A stretch of DNA of 64,000 bases from Anaeramoeba ignava (Eukaryota > Metamonada > Anaeramoebidae): NCBI GenBank assembly GCA_028826165.1, contig JAPDFW010000019.1, forward strand, positions 1-64,000, read 5' to 3'. Of the stretch, positions 12,000 through 21,862 are shown one piece after another. The position numbers and the translations under genes are program-made. The notes beneath the pieces are model-generated. The model was not told the origin of the DNA and ran no database searches. It saw only the letters and a list, made by a program, of their open reading frames with translations. Numbering within the stretch: the first letter of the stretch is position 1; each line of letters starts with the position of its first letter.

Positions 12000-13500
12000 T
12001 AATAAAATATATAAAATAAAATTATTTTTTAATTTAATTATTTAATATTTTTGATTTTATTTTTGAAATAAATTAATTAAAATATTTTAATAATTATATT
12101 TAATTATTTAGAATAATTTTATATTATTTTGAATAAATGAAATGTTAATAAAATATATAAAATAAAATTAATTCTTAATTTAATTATTTAATATTCTTAA
12201 TTTCATTTTTGAAATAAATTAATTAAAATATTTTAATAATTTTATTTAATTATTTAGAATAATTTTATATTATTTTGAATAAAGAAAAGTTAATAAATTA
12301 TATAAAATAAAATTAATTCTTAATTTAATTATTTAATATTCTTAATTTTATTTTTAAAATAAATTAATTAAAATATTTTAATAAATTTATTTAATTTTTA
12401 GAATAATTTTATATCATTTTGAATAAAAGAAATATTAATAAAATATATAAAATAAAATTAATTCTTAATTTAATTATTTAATATTCTTAATTTCATTTTT
12501 TGAAATAAATTAATTAAAATATTTTAATAATTTTATTTAATTTTTAGAATAATTTTATATTATTTTAAATAAATGAAAAGTTAATAAAATATATAAAATA
12601 AAAATTAATTTTTAATTTAATTATTTAATATTCTTAATTTTATTTTTGAAATAAATTAATTAAAATATTTTAATAAATTTATTTAATCATTTAGAATAAT
12701 TTTATATTATTTTAAATAAAGAAATATTAATAAAATATATAAAATAAAATTAATTCTTAATTTAATTATTTAATATTCTTAATTTTATTTTTGAAATAAA
12801 TTAATTAAAATATTTTAATAAATTTATTTAATTTTTAGAATAATTTTATATTATTTTAAATAAAGAAAAGTTAATAAAATATATAAAATAAAATTATTTT
12901 TAATTTAATTATTTAATATTTTTGATTTTATTTTTGAAATAAATTAGTTAAAATATTTTAATAAATTTATTTAATTTTTAGAATAATTTTATATTATTTT
13001 AAATAAAGAAAAGTTAATAAAATATATAAAATAAAATTAATTTTTAATTTAATTATTTAATATTTTTGATTTTATTTTTGAAATAAATTAATTAAAATAT
13101 TTTAATAATTTTATTTAATTTTTAGAATAATTTTATATTATTTTAAATAAAGAAAAGTTAATAAAATATATAAAATAAAATTAGTTCTTAATTTAATTAT
13201 TTAATATTCTTGATTTTATTTTTGAAATAAATTAATTAAAATATTTTAATAATTTTATTTAATTATTTAGAATAATTTTATATCATTTTGAATAAAGAAA
13301 TATTAATAAAATATAAAATAAAATTAATTCTTAATTTAATTATTTAATATTCTTAATTTTATTTTTGAAATAAATTAATTAAAATATTTTAATAATTTTA
13401 TTTAATTATTTAGAATAATTTTATATTATTTTAAATAAATAGAATGTTAATAAAATATATAAAATAGAATTAGTTCTTAATTTAATTATTTAATATTCTT
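12000..13500. repeat. satellite array, unit about 144 bp, about 11 copies
   Basis: The landmark AAAATATATAAAATA recurs near 12004, 12141, 12286, 12430, 12585, 12721, 12864, 13013, 13158, 13300 and 13446, a mean spacing of about 144 bp. Each unit contains AAATAAATTAATTAAAATA and ends near TTATATTATTTTAAATAAA. The last unit runs directly into the promoter of BTB-TLDc copy 2. The same unit recurs at 15260-15900 before copy 3. No coding potential. Confidence 0.9.
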
Positions 13501-13554
13501 GATTTCATTTTTTATTTTTTTTTCATTTTTTTCTTTTCCAAATTTTTAAATAAA
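13501..13554 (+). promoter_or_regulatory. promoter of BTB-TLDc copy 2
   Basis: TTTCATTTTTTTCTTTTCC followed by AAATTTTTAAATAAA directly before the ATG. It is nearly identical to the sequence before copy 3 and fused to the last satellite unit. Confidence 0.45.
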
Positions 13555-15040
13555 ATGGAAACTTATTTAAATTTAGAAAAACTTTCAAATGATTTAAAAA
13601 ATTTATTTCAAAATCAAAATCAAAATGAAAAAGAAGAAGAAAGTTATTTTGATTTTGAAATAATTTGTGAACAAAATCAAATTTCATTTAAAACTCATAA
13701 ATCAATTCTTTCTTCAAGAAGTGAATATTTTAAATCTCTTTTCAATTCTAAAATGAAAGAATATCAAGAAAATAAATTAATTCTAAAAGATGTTTCAAGT
13801 TCAATTCTATTTCCAATTTTAAATTATTTTTATTCAGGAAAAATTGAAATTAATTTAGAAAATGCAATAGAAATTTTAATTTTTTCATCAAAATATTTAA
13901 TTGATGAATTAATTGAAATTTGTTCAAAATTTATCAAAAACAATTTCCAATTTGAAACTATTGTTGATATTCTTAAATTATCTGAATCAATGAACTTCAA
14001 ATCAATTACTGGATTTTGCTTATAAATTTATTTTAGATAATTTTGAAAAATTTATCAAAACTTCATTTTTTCTTGAACTTGAAGAAAATCATTTAAATTC
14101 AATTTTATCAAATGATTACATTCCAATAAATGAAATTGAAATTTTTCAATCATTAATAAAATGGGGAAAACATAAATCAAATATTAATCAAAAAAATCAA
14201 GAACTTGAAAAAGAAGAAAAAGAAAAAATCAAAAATCAAATTTCCAATATTATTAATAAAATAAGATTTATTGATTTCACAAAAAAAGAACTTAAAGATA
14301 CTTTGAAAGAAGATTTAATTCCAAATCAAATTTCACAAAAATTAATTCAATTCCAAAAACTTCAAAAGAATAAAGAAAAATTAAATCAATTTATTGAAAA
14401 AGAAAATCAAAATTCATTCATTTTCAAATCAAGATTTCATTTCTTAACCGAATCAACAATTATTGAAGAAAAAGAACATTTCAATCTTATAAAAGAATGG
14501 ATAAATGATAATGAATTTTTTTCTAAAATGAAATTAGGATTTTCAACAAAAAAAGAAGGATTTGATTGTAGAAAATGGCATTCCAAATGTGATGATAAAG
14601 GAAAAACATTAATTATTATCAAAACCAAAGATAATTACATTTTTGGAGGATTTACTTCAATTGGATATATAAGTGATAAATCACAATGGTCACACAATTA
14701 TGGAAACAATGGATACATTCCAGATCCAAATTCATTTATTTTTTCATTAAGAAATGATAAAAACGATAGAAAACCAGAGAAATTTCCTACTCAACCCTCT
14801 AAAACAAATTATGCAATTTATTATCATTTACCTTATGGTCCAAATTTTGGAGGAGTAAATGTTTATAAAAGTCATGATATTTGTTTTAATTCTACTTTGA
14901 AATCAGGTGATTCCAATTTTGGGAACACTTATAATCTTCCTAATGGTATTACTTATCAAACAAATGAATCTAAAAATTATTTAGCTGGTTCTTCAATATT
15001 TGATGTTGATGAACTTGAAACTTTTTTCATTTCAAATTAA
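13555..15040 (+). pseudogene. BTB-BACK-TLDc protein, copy 2 (one frameshift)
   Basis: The frame opens as in copy 3 (BTB at about residues 28-125) and breaks near 13998. There TTCAAATC replaces TTCAATC, an extra A, and a stop follows at 14023. From there to 15040 another single frame encodes the rest: the BACK-like region, the coiled middle and a complete TLDc domain (WHSKCDDKGKTLIIIKTKD; GPNFGGVNVY; YLAGSSIFDVDELETFFIS). One base separates this from an intact gene, so either recent inactivation or a base-calling error is possible. The TLDc domain has a longer variable loop (SDKSQWSHNYGNNGYIPD) than copy 3, so the copies have diverged in sequence as well as in the indel. Confidence 0.87.
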
Positions 15041-15259
15041 ATTAATTTAAAATTATTTTTCCATTTTTTTTTCGAATTTGATTTATTTTCTTTTACTTTC
15101 AATTAAATAAAATTCTTCAAAATAATAAATTAGAAAAAAAACCAAATTATCACAAAATTCAAATAATTTCAAAAATATGATTAAATAATTATTTAATCCA
15201 AAAACAATGATAATATACAAAAATAAAAATTTGAAATAGAAATTAATAATAATCAAATT
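15041..15259. other. unique AT-rich spacer after BTB-TLDc copy 2
   Basis: About 220 bp of non-repetitive AT-rich sequence, presumably 3' untranslated region and spacer. No feature recognised. Confidence 0.5.
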
Positions 15260-15900
15260 TAAAATATTAATAAAATATATAAAATAGAATTAATTCTAAA
15301 TTTAATTATTTAATATTTTTAATTTTATTTTTGAAATAAATTAATTAAAATATTTTAATAATTTTATTTAATTTTTTAGAATAATTTTATATTATTTTAA
15401 ATAAAGAAAATTAATAAAATATATAAAATAGAATTAATTTTTAATTTAATTATTTAATATTCTTAATTTTATTTTTGAAATAAATTAATTAAAATATTTT
15501 AATAAATTTTATTTAATTTTTAGAATAATTTTATATTATTTTGAATAAATGGAATATTAATAAAATATATAAAATAGAATTAATTTTTAATTTAAATATT
15601 TAATATTCTTAATTTTATTTTTGAAATAAATTAATTAAAATATTTTAATAATTTTATTTAATTTTTTAGAATAATTTTATATTATTTTAAATAAATGGAA
15701 TATTAATAAAATATATAAAATAAAATTAATTTTTAATTTAATTATTTAATATTCTTAATTTCATTTTTGAAATAAATTAATTAAAATATTTTAATAATTT
15801 TATTTAATTATTTAGAATAATTTTATATTATTTTAAATAAAGAAAAGTTAATAAAATATATAAAATAAAATTAGTTCTTAATTTAATTATTTAATATTCT
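15260..15900. repeat. second satellite block, unit about 144-146 bp, about 5 copies
   Basis: The same unit as at 12000-13500, with landmarks near 15267, 15410, 15553, 15701 and 15851. Its last unit joins the promoter of BTB-TLDc copy 3 exactly as the first block joins copy 2. This suggests satellite plus gene was duplicated as one segment. Confidence 0.9.
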
Positions 15901-15955
15901 TGATTTTATTTTTTATTTTTTTTTCATTTTTTTCTTTTCCAAATTTTTATTTAAA
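15901..15955 (+). promoter_or_regulatory. promoter of BTB-TLDc copy 3
   Basis: T-rich block with TTTTCATTTTTTTC and CCAAATTTTTAT ending at the ATG. Confidence 0.45.
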
Positions 15956-17380
15956 ATGAAAACTTATTCAAATTTAGAAAAACTTTCAAATGATTTAAAA
16001 AATTTATTTCAAAATCAAAATCAAAATGAAAAAGAAGAAGAAAGTTATTTTGATTTTGAAATAATTTGTGAACAAAATAAAATTTCATTTAAAACTCATA
16101 AATCAATTCTTTCTTCAAGAAGTTATTATTTTAAATCTCTTTTCAATTCTAAAATGAAAGAATATCAAGAAAATAAATTAATTCTAAAAGATGTTTCAAG
16201 TTCAATTCTATTTCCAATTTTAAATTATTTTTATTCAGGAAAAATTGAAATTAATTTAGAAAATGCAATAGAAATTTTAATTTTTTCATCAAAATATTTA
16301 ATTGATGAATTAATTGAAATTTGTTCAAATTTTATCAAAAACAATTTCCAATTTGAAACTATTGTTGATATTCTTAAATTATCTGAATCAATGGACTTCA
16401 ATCAATTATTGGATTTTGCTTATAAATTTATTTTAGAAAATTTTGAAAAATTTATCAAAACTTCATTTTTTCTTGAACTTGAAGAAAATCATTTAAATTC
16501 AATTTTATTAAATGATTTTATTCCAACAAATGAAATTGAAATTTTTCAATCATTAATAAAATGGGGAAAACATAAATCAAATATTAATCAAGAAAAAGAA
16601 GAAAAAGAAAAAATCAAAAATCAAATTTCCAATATTATTCATAAAATAAGATTTATTGATTTCACAAAAAAAGAACTTGAAAATACTTTGAAAGAAGATT
16701 TAATTCCAAATCAAATTTCACAAAAATTAATTCAATTCCAAAAATTTCAAGAAGAAAATGAAAAAGAATTAAATCAATTTATTGAAAAAGAAAACTTATC
16801 AATTTTCAAATCAAGAATTCATTTTAAATCAACAATTATTGAAGAAAAAGAACATTTCAATCTTATAAAAGAATGGATAAATGATAATGAATTTTTTTCC
16901 AAAATGAAATTAGGATTTTCAACAAAAAAAGAAGGATTTGATTGTAAAAAATGGCATTCCAAATGTGATGATAAAGGAAAAACATTAATTATTATCAAAA
17001 CCAAAGATAATTTTATTTTTGGAGGATTTACTTCAGTTGGATTTAAAAAAGATAAAAGATGGATTTATGATTCAAATTCATTTATTTTTTCATTAAGAAA
17101 TGATAAAAACGATAGAAAACCAGAGAAATTTACAATTAAAAAAGGGAAAGAAGATCATGCAATTTATTCACTTTTATCTAATGGCCCAAATTTTGGAGGA
17201 GTAAATGTTTATAAAAGTTCAGATATTTTCTTTAGCTATGATTTAAAACGTGGTTATTCTAAGTTTGGACGTACTTATAACTTGCCTAATGGAATTGAAC
17301 AAGGCTCAAATCAAGCCAAATTTTATTTAGCTGGTTCTTCAATATTTGATGTTGATGAACTTGAAACTTTTTTCATTTAA
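15956..17380 (+). CDS. BTB-BACK-TLDc domain protein, copy 3 (intact)
   Basis: A single exon of 474 residues, the only uninterrupted member of the three copies. Residues about 28-125 form a BTB domain (FKTHKSILSSRSYYFKSLF; YFYSGKIEINLENAIEIL). Residues about 130-215 are BACK-like helices (FAYKFILENFEKFIKTSFF; FQSLIKWGKH). Residues about 215-310 are charged and probably coiled. Residues about 330-474 are a TLDc domain (FDCKKWHSKCDDKGKTLIII; IFGGFTSVGF; GPNFGGVNVYK; YLAGSSIFDVDELETFFI). BTB-BACK usually recruits cullin-3 ligases and TLDc is a stress-linked fold. The combination suggests a substrate adaptor, which is inference. The actin-like gene starts only 86 bp downstream. Confidence 0.9.
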   Translation: MKTYSNLEKLSNDLKNLFQNQNQNEKEEESYFDFEIICEQNKISFKTHKSILSSRSYYFKSLFNSKMKEYQENKLILKDVSSSILFPILNYFYSGKIEINLENAIEILIFSSKYLIDELIEICSNFIKNNFQFETIVDILKLSESMDFNQLLDFAYKFILENFEKFIKTSFFLELEENHLNSILLNDFIPTNEIEIFQSLIKWGKHKSNINQEKEEKEKIKNQISNIIHKIRFIDFTKKELENTLKEDLIPNQISQKLIQFQKFQEENEKELNQFIEKENLSIFKSRIHFKSTIIEEKEHFNLIKEWINDNEFFSKMKLGFSTKKEGFDCKKWHSKCDDKGKTLIIIKTKDNFIFGGFTSVGFKKDKRWIYDSNSFIFSLRNDKNDRKPEKFTIKKGKEDHAIYSLLSNGPNFGGVNVYKSSDIFFSYDLKRGYSKFGRTYNLPNGIEQGSNQAKFYLAGSSIFDVDELETFFI

Positions 17381-17417
17381 AAAATTTCAAAAATAAAAAT
17401 CAAAAATAATTTTCGAA

Positions 17418-17466
17418 ATTTTTTTCAATTTCATTTTTCTTTTTGAAAAAAAATTACTGAAATAAA
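17418..17466 (+). promoter_or_regulatory. promoter of the actin-like gene
   Basis: TTTCAATTTCATTTTTC followed by an A-run and TACTGAAATAAA before the ATG, in an 86-bp intergenic gap. Confidence 0.4.
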
Positions 17467-18576
17467 ATGGTCGATGAAATAGTTCCAGTTGTAATTCAAA
17501 ACGGTTCAAATACAATCAAAGCAGGATTTGCAGGAGATGATACACCAAACGTAGTTTTCCCATCAATAATTGGAAAACCACGAAATTCAATAGAAAAAAC
17601 GGAAAAAGAATGTTATTTTGGAGAAGAAGCAAAATCCAAAAGAGGAATATTAATGATCAAATATATGATTGAAAACGGAATGATTGTGAATTTTGATGAT
17701 ATGGAAAAAATATGGCATCATACTTTTTATAATGAATTAAGAATTAATCCTGAAGAACATCCACTTTTATTAACTGAATCACCATTGAATCCAAGAGCAA
17801 ATCGAGAGAAAATCACTCAAATCATGTTTGAAACATTCAAAACGCCAGCGTTTTATCTTGAGAATACTTCAGTTCTCTCGCTTTATGCTTCAGGAAGAAA
17901 AACAGGAGTTGTTATTGATTGGAATGATAATATGTATGGAGTTCATCCTGTTTATGAAGGATCTGTTTTGAATCATTCTATTCTTCACTATTTTGTTTCT
18001 GCAAATGATATCACTTTTTATTTAATAAAAATGCTCAATGAAAAAGGTTATTCCTTTCAAACATCTGCTGAATTCGAAATTGTTAAAGATATTCAAGAAA
18101 AATGTTGTTATGTTTCTTTGGATTTTGATAAAGAACTTGATTTGGATGAAAAAATGATCCAAAAAAATTATGAATTACCTAACGGTCAAGTTATCTCAAT
18201 TGGAAATGAAAGGTTTCGTGCTCCTGAAGTGATTTTCAAGCCTTCTTTAATTGGAATGGAACAAGCAAGTGTTTCTGAAACACTTTATAATACAATTCTC
18301 AAATGTGATCACGATATCAGAAAAGAACTTTATGCAAACATTGTTTTATCTGGAGAAAATTCTTTTTTTCCTGGAATTTCGCAAAGATTCGCAAAAGAAA
18401 TTTCTGAGTTTGTTCCTTCTGTTATAAATGTGAACGTGATTTCTCCTGAAAATCAAAATTCAGTTTGGATTGGTGGATCAATTTTTGCTTCTCTTTCTGG
18501 TTTTGTCAATTTATGCATTTCTAAAGATGATTATGAAGATTTTGGACCTTCTCTTATTCACAGAAAATGTTTTTGA
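17467..18576 (+). CDS. divergent actin with altered nucleotide-binding loops
   Basis: A single exon of 369 residues against about 375 for actin, collinear throughout (FAGDDTPNVVFPSIIGKPR; DDMEKIWHHTFYNELR; ITQIMFETF; SVWIGGSIFASLSGF; terminal HRKCF). Key ATP-binding positions differ. The first phosphate loop reads VIQNGSNTIKAGFAG where actin has Asp and Gly (D11 to Q, G15 to N). The second reads DWNDNMYG where actin has DSGDGVTH, losing two Gly and His161. SGENSFFPG replaces SGGTTMYPG. The DNase-binding loop is also divergent. Actin's Gln137 equivalent is kept. It may bind nucleotide poorly, hydrolyse slowly, or act as a regulator or cap rather than a filament former. Codons have somewhat more G/C in third positions than the neighbours. 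It ends on TGA. Confidence 0.95.
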   Translation: MVDEIVPVVIQNGSNTIKAGFAGDDTPNVVFPSIIGKPRNSIEKTEKECYFGEEAKSKRGILMIKYMIENGMIVNFDDMEKIWHHTFYNELRINPEEHPLLLTESPLNPRANREKITQIMFETFKTPAFYLENTSVLSLYASGRKTGVVIDWNDNMYGVHPVYEGSVLNHSILHYFVSANDITFYLIKMLNEKGYSFQTSAEFEIVKDIQEKCCYVSLDFDKELDLDEKMIQKNYELPNGQVISIGNERFRAPEVIFKPSLIGMEQASVSETLYNTILKCDHDIRKELYANIVLSGENSFFPGISQRFAKEISEFVPSVINVNVISPENQNSVWIGGSIFASLSGFVNLCISKDDYEDFGPSLIHRKCF

Positions 18577-18627
18577 AACTTTTCTCAATAAAGCAATTTC
18601 TTTCCAAAACAAAAAAGTGGAATAAAA

Positions 18628-18681
18628 AATTTTTTCATTTTTTTTTTTCATTTTTTTTTTCATTTTTTTTTTCCTTTTTTC
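18628..18681 (+). promoter_or_regulatory. promoter of the MyTH4-RhoGAP gene
   Basis: Three TTTTTTTTTCAT repeats lead straight to the ATG. A AAAAAGTGGAATAAAA element at about 18612-18629, 3' of the actin-like gene, lies just upstream. Confidence 0.45.
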
Positions 18682-21469
18682 ATGGATTTATTATTTAATT
18701 TTGATATTGATCATCATCAAATACCAATTCCAAACAAAATTCAAATACCATTTTTAAAATATATGGAAGAAAATGTAAATAAATTAAAGGAAAAAATTTT
18801 CTCAAAAAACAAAAAATATTTCATAAATTTTTTTTCAATAAATACAATAGACTACAACAAGATTACCCATAGAAATTCGATTATTGATAAATAAATTAAA
18901 AGATTTAAAAAGCCCAAAAGATCGATTTAAATTTTCTTCAAAAGGAATTTTTAGAAGAAAAAGAATTCTTATTGAAAATTATATTTTTTCTGAAATTCCT
19001 TTAAAAAAACCACTTATTAGCACACATCAAAAATTACCAAAATTTAATATTACAGCTTTATCAATAAATCGAAGTATTTTATCAAATGAAATTTAGAATT
19101 CAATTTCAATTTCAATTTCAATTTCAATTTCAATTTCAATTTCAATTTCAATTTCAATTTCATTTCAGATTTCAATTTAAAATTCAATTTAAAATTCAAT
19201 TTAGAATTCAATTTAAAATTCAAATTAGAATTAAATTTAGAATTAAATTTCAATTTCAATTTCAATTTCAATTTCAATTTCAATTTAGAATTCAATTTAG
19301 AATTCAATTTCAATTTAGAATTCAATTTAGAATTCAATTTAAAATTCAATTTAAAATTCAATTTAAAATTCAATTTAGAATTCAATTTAGAATTCAATTT
19401 AGAATTCAATTTCAATTTAGAATTCAATTTAGAATTCAATTTAGAATTAAAATTCAATTTAAAATTAAATTTAGAATTCAATTTCAATTTCAATTTAGAA
19501 TTCAATTTAAAATTTAATTTCAATTTCAATTTCAATTTCAATTTCAATTTCAATTTCAATTTAGAATTCAATTTCAAATTCAATTTAGAATTCAATTTAG
19601 AATTCAATTTCAATTTCAAATTCAATTTCAAATTCAATTTAGAATTCAATTTCAATTTAGAATTCAATTTAGAATTCAATTTCAATTTAGAATTCAATTT
19701 AGAATTCAATTTAGAATTAAAATTCAATTTAGAATTAAATTTAGAATTAATATTCAATTTCAATTTCAATTTAGAATTCAATTTAGAATTCAATTTAGAA
19801 TTTAAATTCAATTTAGAATTTAATTTCAATTTCAATTTCAAATTCAATTTCAATTTAGAATTCAATTTCAATTTAGAATTCAATTTAGAATTAATATTCA
19901 ATTTAGAATTAAATTTAGAATTCAATTTCAATTTAGAATTCAATTTCAATTTAGAATTCAATTTAAAATTAAAATCAAAATTCAATTTCAATTTAGAATT
20001 AATATTCAATTTAGAATTAAATTTAGAATTCAAATTTAAAATTAAAATTAAAATTAAAATTAAAATTAAAATTAAAATTAAAATTAAAATTAAAATTAAA
20101 ATTAAAATTAAAATGAAAATGAAAATGAAAATGAAAATTTTATTTATAAATGAATTATAGAAATTATGATGTATATGAATGATTATAAATCTGGTTCACC
20201 CAAAAAAGATAATTCAAAATTAAATTTAGCAACTCAAATACTTCAAACAGCAAAAACAACACCAGAATTAAGAGATGAAATTTTTTTACAATTAATAAAA
20301 CAAACAACAGGACATCCAATTGAAGAAAATTGTATAAAAGGATGGGAATTAATGGCTTTATGTTGTCAAACTTTCCCACCAACTCGAGATATTGAAGAAA
20401 TTCTTCTTGAATTTTTACTTTCAAATCAAAAAAATCAAAATCAAAAAATTTCTAATTTTTCAAGATTAGCTTTCCATAAAGTTTGTTTAATTTCTCAATC
20501 AAGTTCTTTACCTCCAATTATTCGAGATGAAATCATTCACATTTCTGAAGCTCCTTATCGTTTTCATCTTTTTGGAGCTTCTATTGAAGAATTACTTTTA
20601 CATGAAAATGAAAATTCAAATCAAAATTCAAATCAAAATTCAAATCAAAATTCAAATCAAAATTTAAATCAAAATTCAAATCAAAATTCAAATCAAAATT
20701 CAAATCAAAATTTAAATCAAAATTCAAATCAAAATTTAAATCAAAATTTAAATCAAAATTCAAATCAAAATTCAAATCAAAATTTAAATCAAAATTCAAA
20801 TCAAAATTTAAATCAACCCAAAATTCCTTTTGTTCTTAAATTCTTAACAGAAAAGATTAGAAATTCAAGTAAAAATATTTTCTTTTTAATTAAAATTTTT
20901 TATATTTTTAAACTATTTTTCTTTTAATTTTCTTTCAAAAATAGATATGGAAACTGGAATTTTTAGGTATAAATTTCTTTATAATCAATAATTTTTTTTT
21001 AAAATTCAATCCAAAAAAATCAATTTAAAAATATAGAATTCCACCTGAAAATATTATTTTTGGAGAAGCACAATTTTTAATTGATTCTGAAAATTATGAA
21101 AAATTTGAACAGAAAAATTATAGTGTTCATATTTTTGCCAGTTTACTTAAAAAATGGATTAGAGATTTAGATCCTTTTCTTACAGAACAAATTGAAGAAG
21201 AATTGATAAATTCCAAAAATACATTTGAAGATTATTTTCAAATCATTTCAAATAATTTAACTAAACCAATTTTTGATTCTTTTAGTTTTTTAATGACTTT
21301 TCTTAAATGGTTTTTATCTTTTCAAAAAGAAACTAAAATGGATAAGAAAGCTTTATCACTTATTTTTATTAGTTCTTTTTTTGAACAACTTAATGAACAT
21401 AGAGAAGATATTCTTGAAAGAAGAACTCAAATTTTCTCAATTTTACTTGAAAATTGGAAACAAAATTAA
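18682..21469 (+). CDS. MyTH4-RhoGAP protein (ARHGAP39/Vilse-like)
   Basis: Five exons join in phase: 18682-18774, 18851-19073, 20161-20868, 20945-20966 and 21037-21469, 492 residues. A MyTH4 domain (about 80-245) carries KIMMYMNDYKSGS, PELRDEIFLQLIKQTTGHP and GWELMALCCQTFPPT. Then come an Asn-Ser-Gln-Leu repeat linker (about 256-324) and a RhoGAP domain (about 325-492) with PFVLKFLTEKI, GIFRIPPEN and ASLLKKWIRDLDPFL. The GIFR arginine finger is present. The conserved Asn of the later APN motif appears to be replaced (IFISSFFE), so GAP activity may be weakened. MyTH4-RhoGAP is the C-terminal layout of ARHGAP39, which links microtubules/membranes to Rac or Cdc42 inactivation. Intron 2 (1087 nt) is a pure repeat array, and the 22-nt exon 4 encodes the arginine finger region. 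Confidence 0.92.
19074..20160 (+). repeat. repeat-filled intron of the MyTH4-RhoGAP gene
   Basis: A 1087-nt intron (GTATTTTATC to AATTATAG) built from AATTTC, AATTTAGAATTC and AATTAAATTTAG units, ending in an AAATTA run. Splicing across it restores the MyTH4 reading NRKIMMYMNDY. The 143- and 327-residue open frames inside (FQFQ or KLNSKL repeats) are artefacts. Unlike the other expanded introns it is full of TTTAG trinucleotide-AG sites. Confidence 0.88.
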
Positions 21470-21470
21470 A

Positions 21471-21862
21471 AATACAATTTAATAAAAATACAAATTAATA
21501 AAAAAGTGGAATAAAAATTATTTTATTTTTAAATTAAAAATACAATTTAATAAAAATACAATTTAATAAAAAAGTGGAATAAAAATTATTTTATTTTTAA
21601 ATTTTGCTTTTTAATTTTTCATTTTTCATTTTAAAAAATTTATTTCTTTTCCTTTTTATTAAAAAACTAAAATTTGTAAAAATACAATTCTTTTAAAAAA
21701 AAAAAGCACTTGTTCATCCATGTTTAAAGTTTATTTTAAAACAAAAATAATTTAAAAACAAACAAATTCATTTTTTTTTTTTAAATTTTGAATTTTTAAT
21801 TTTTCATTTTTCATTTTTAGAAAAAAATTCTTGATTTATATTTCTTTTCCTTTTTTATTAAA
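21471..21862 (+). promoter_or_regulatory. 3' region of MyTH4-RhoGAP and promoter of the LIM gene
   Basis: It contains two direct repeats (about 21472-21532 and 21533-21600) each ending in AAAAAAGTGGAATAAAAA. A degenerate fragment of the LIM gene start follows (separate entry). The LIM promoter proper is a TTTTTCATTTTTCATTTTTA block at about 21798-21821 followed by CTTTTCCTTTTTTATTAAA. Confidence 0.5.
21612..21785 (+). pseudogene. degenerate partial copy of the LIM gene promoter and first exon
   Basis: This stretch repeats, in order and with deletions, the promoter, exon 1 and intron 1 start of the adjacent LIM gene. It has TTTTTCATTTTTCATTTT, then CTTTTCCTTTTTATTAAA, then GCACTTGTTCATCCA and TGTTTAAAGTTTATTTTAAA. 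The functional copy carries the same blocks at 21797-22010. The ATG and the first Cys codons are lost. It is a tandem duplication relic about 185 bp upstream of its parent. Confidence 0.75.

Noticed and set aside
19050-20033. 327-residue minus-strand KLNSKL-repeat frame and plus-strand FQFQ frame
   Set aside because: Both come from the repeat in the MyTH4-RhoGAP intron. Splicing it out restores a conserved domain.
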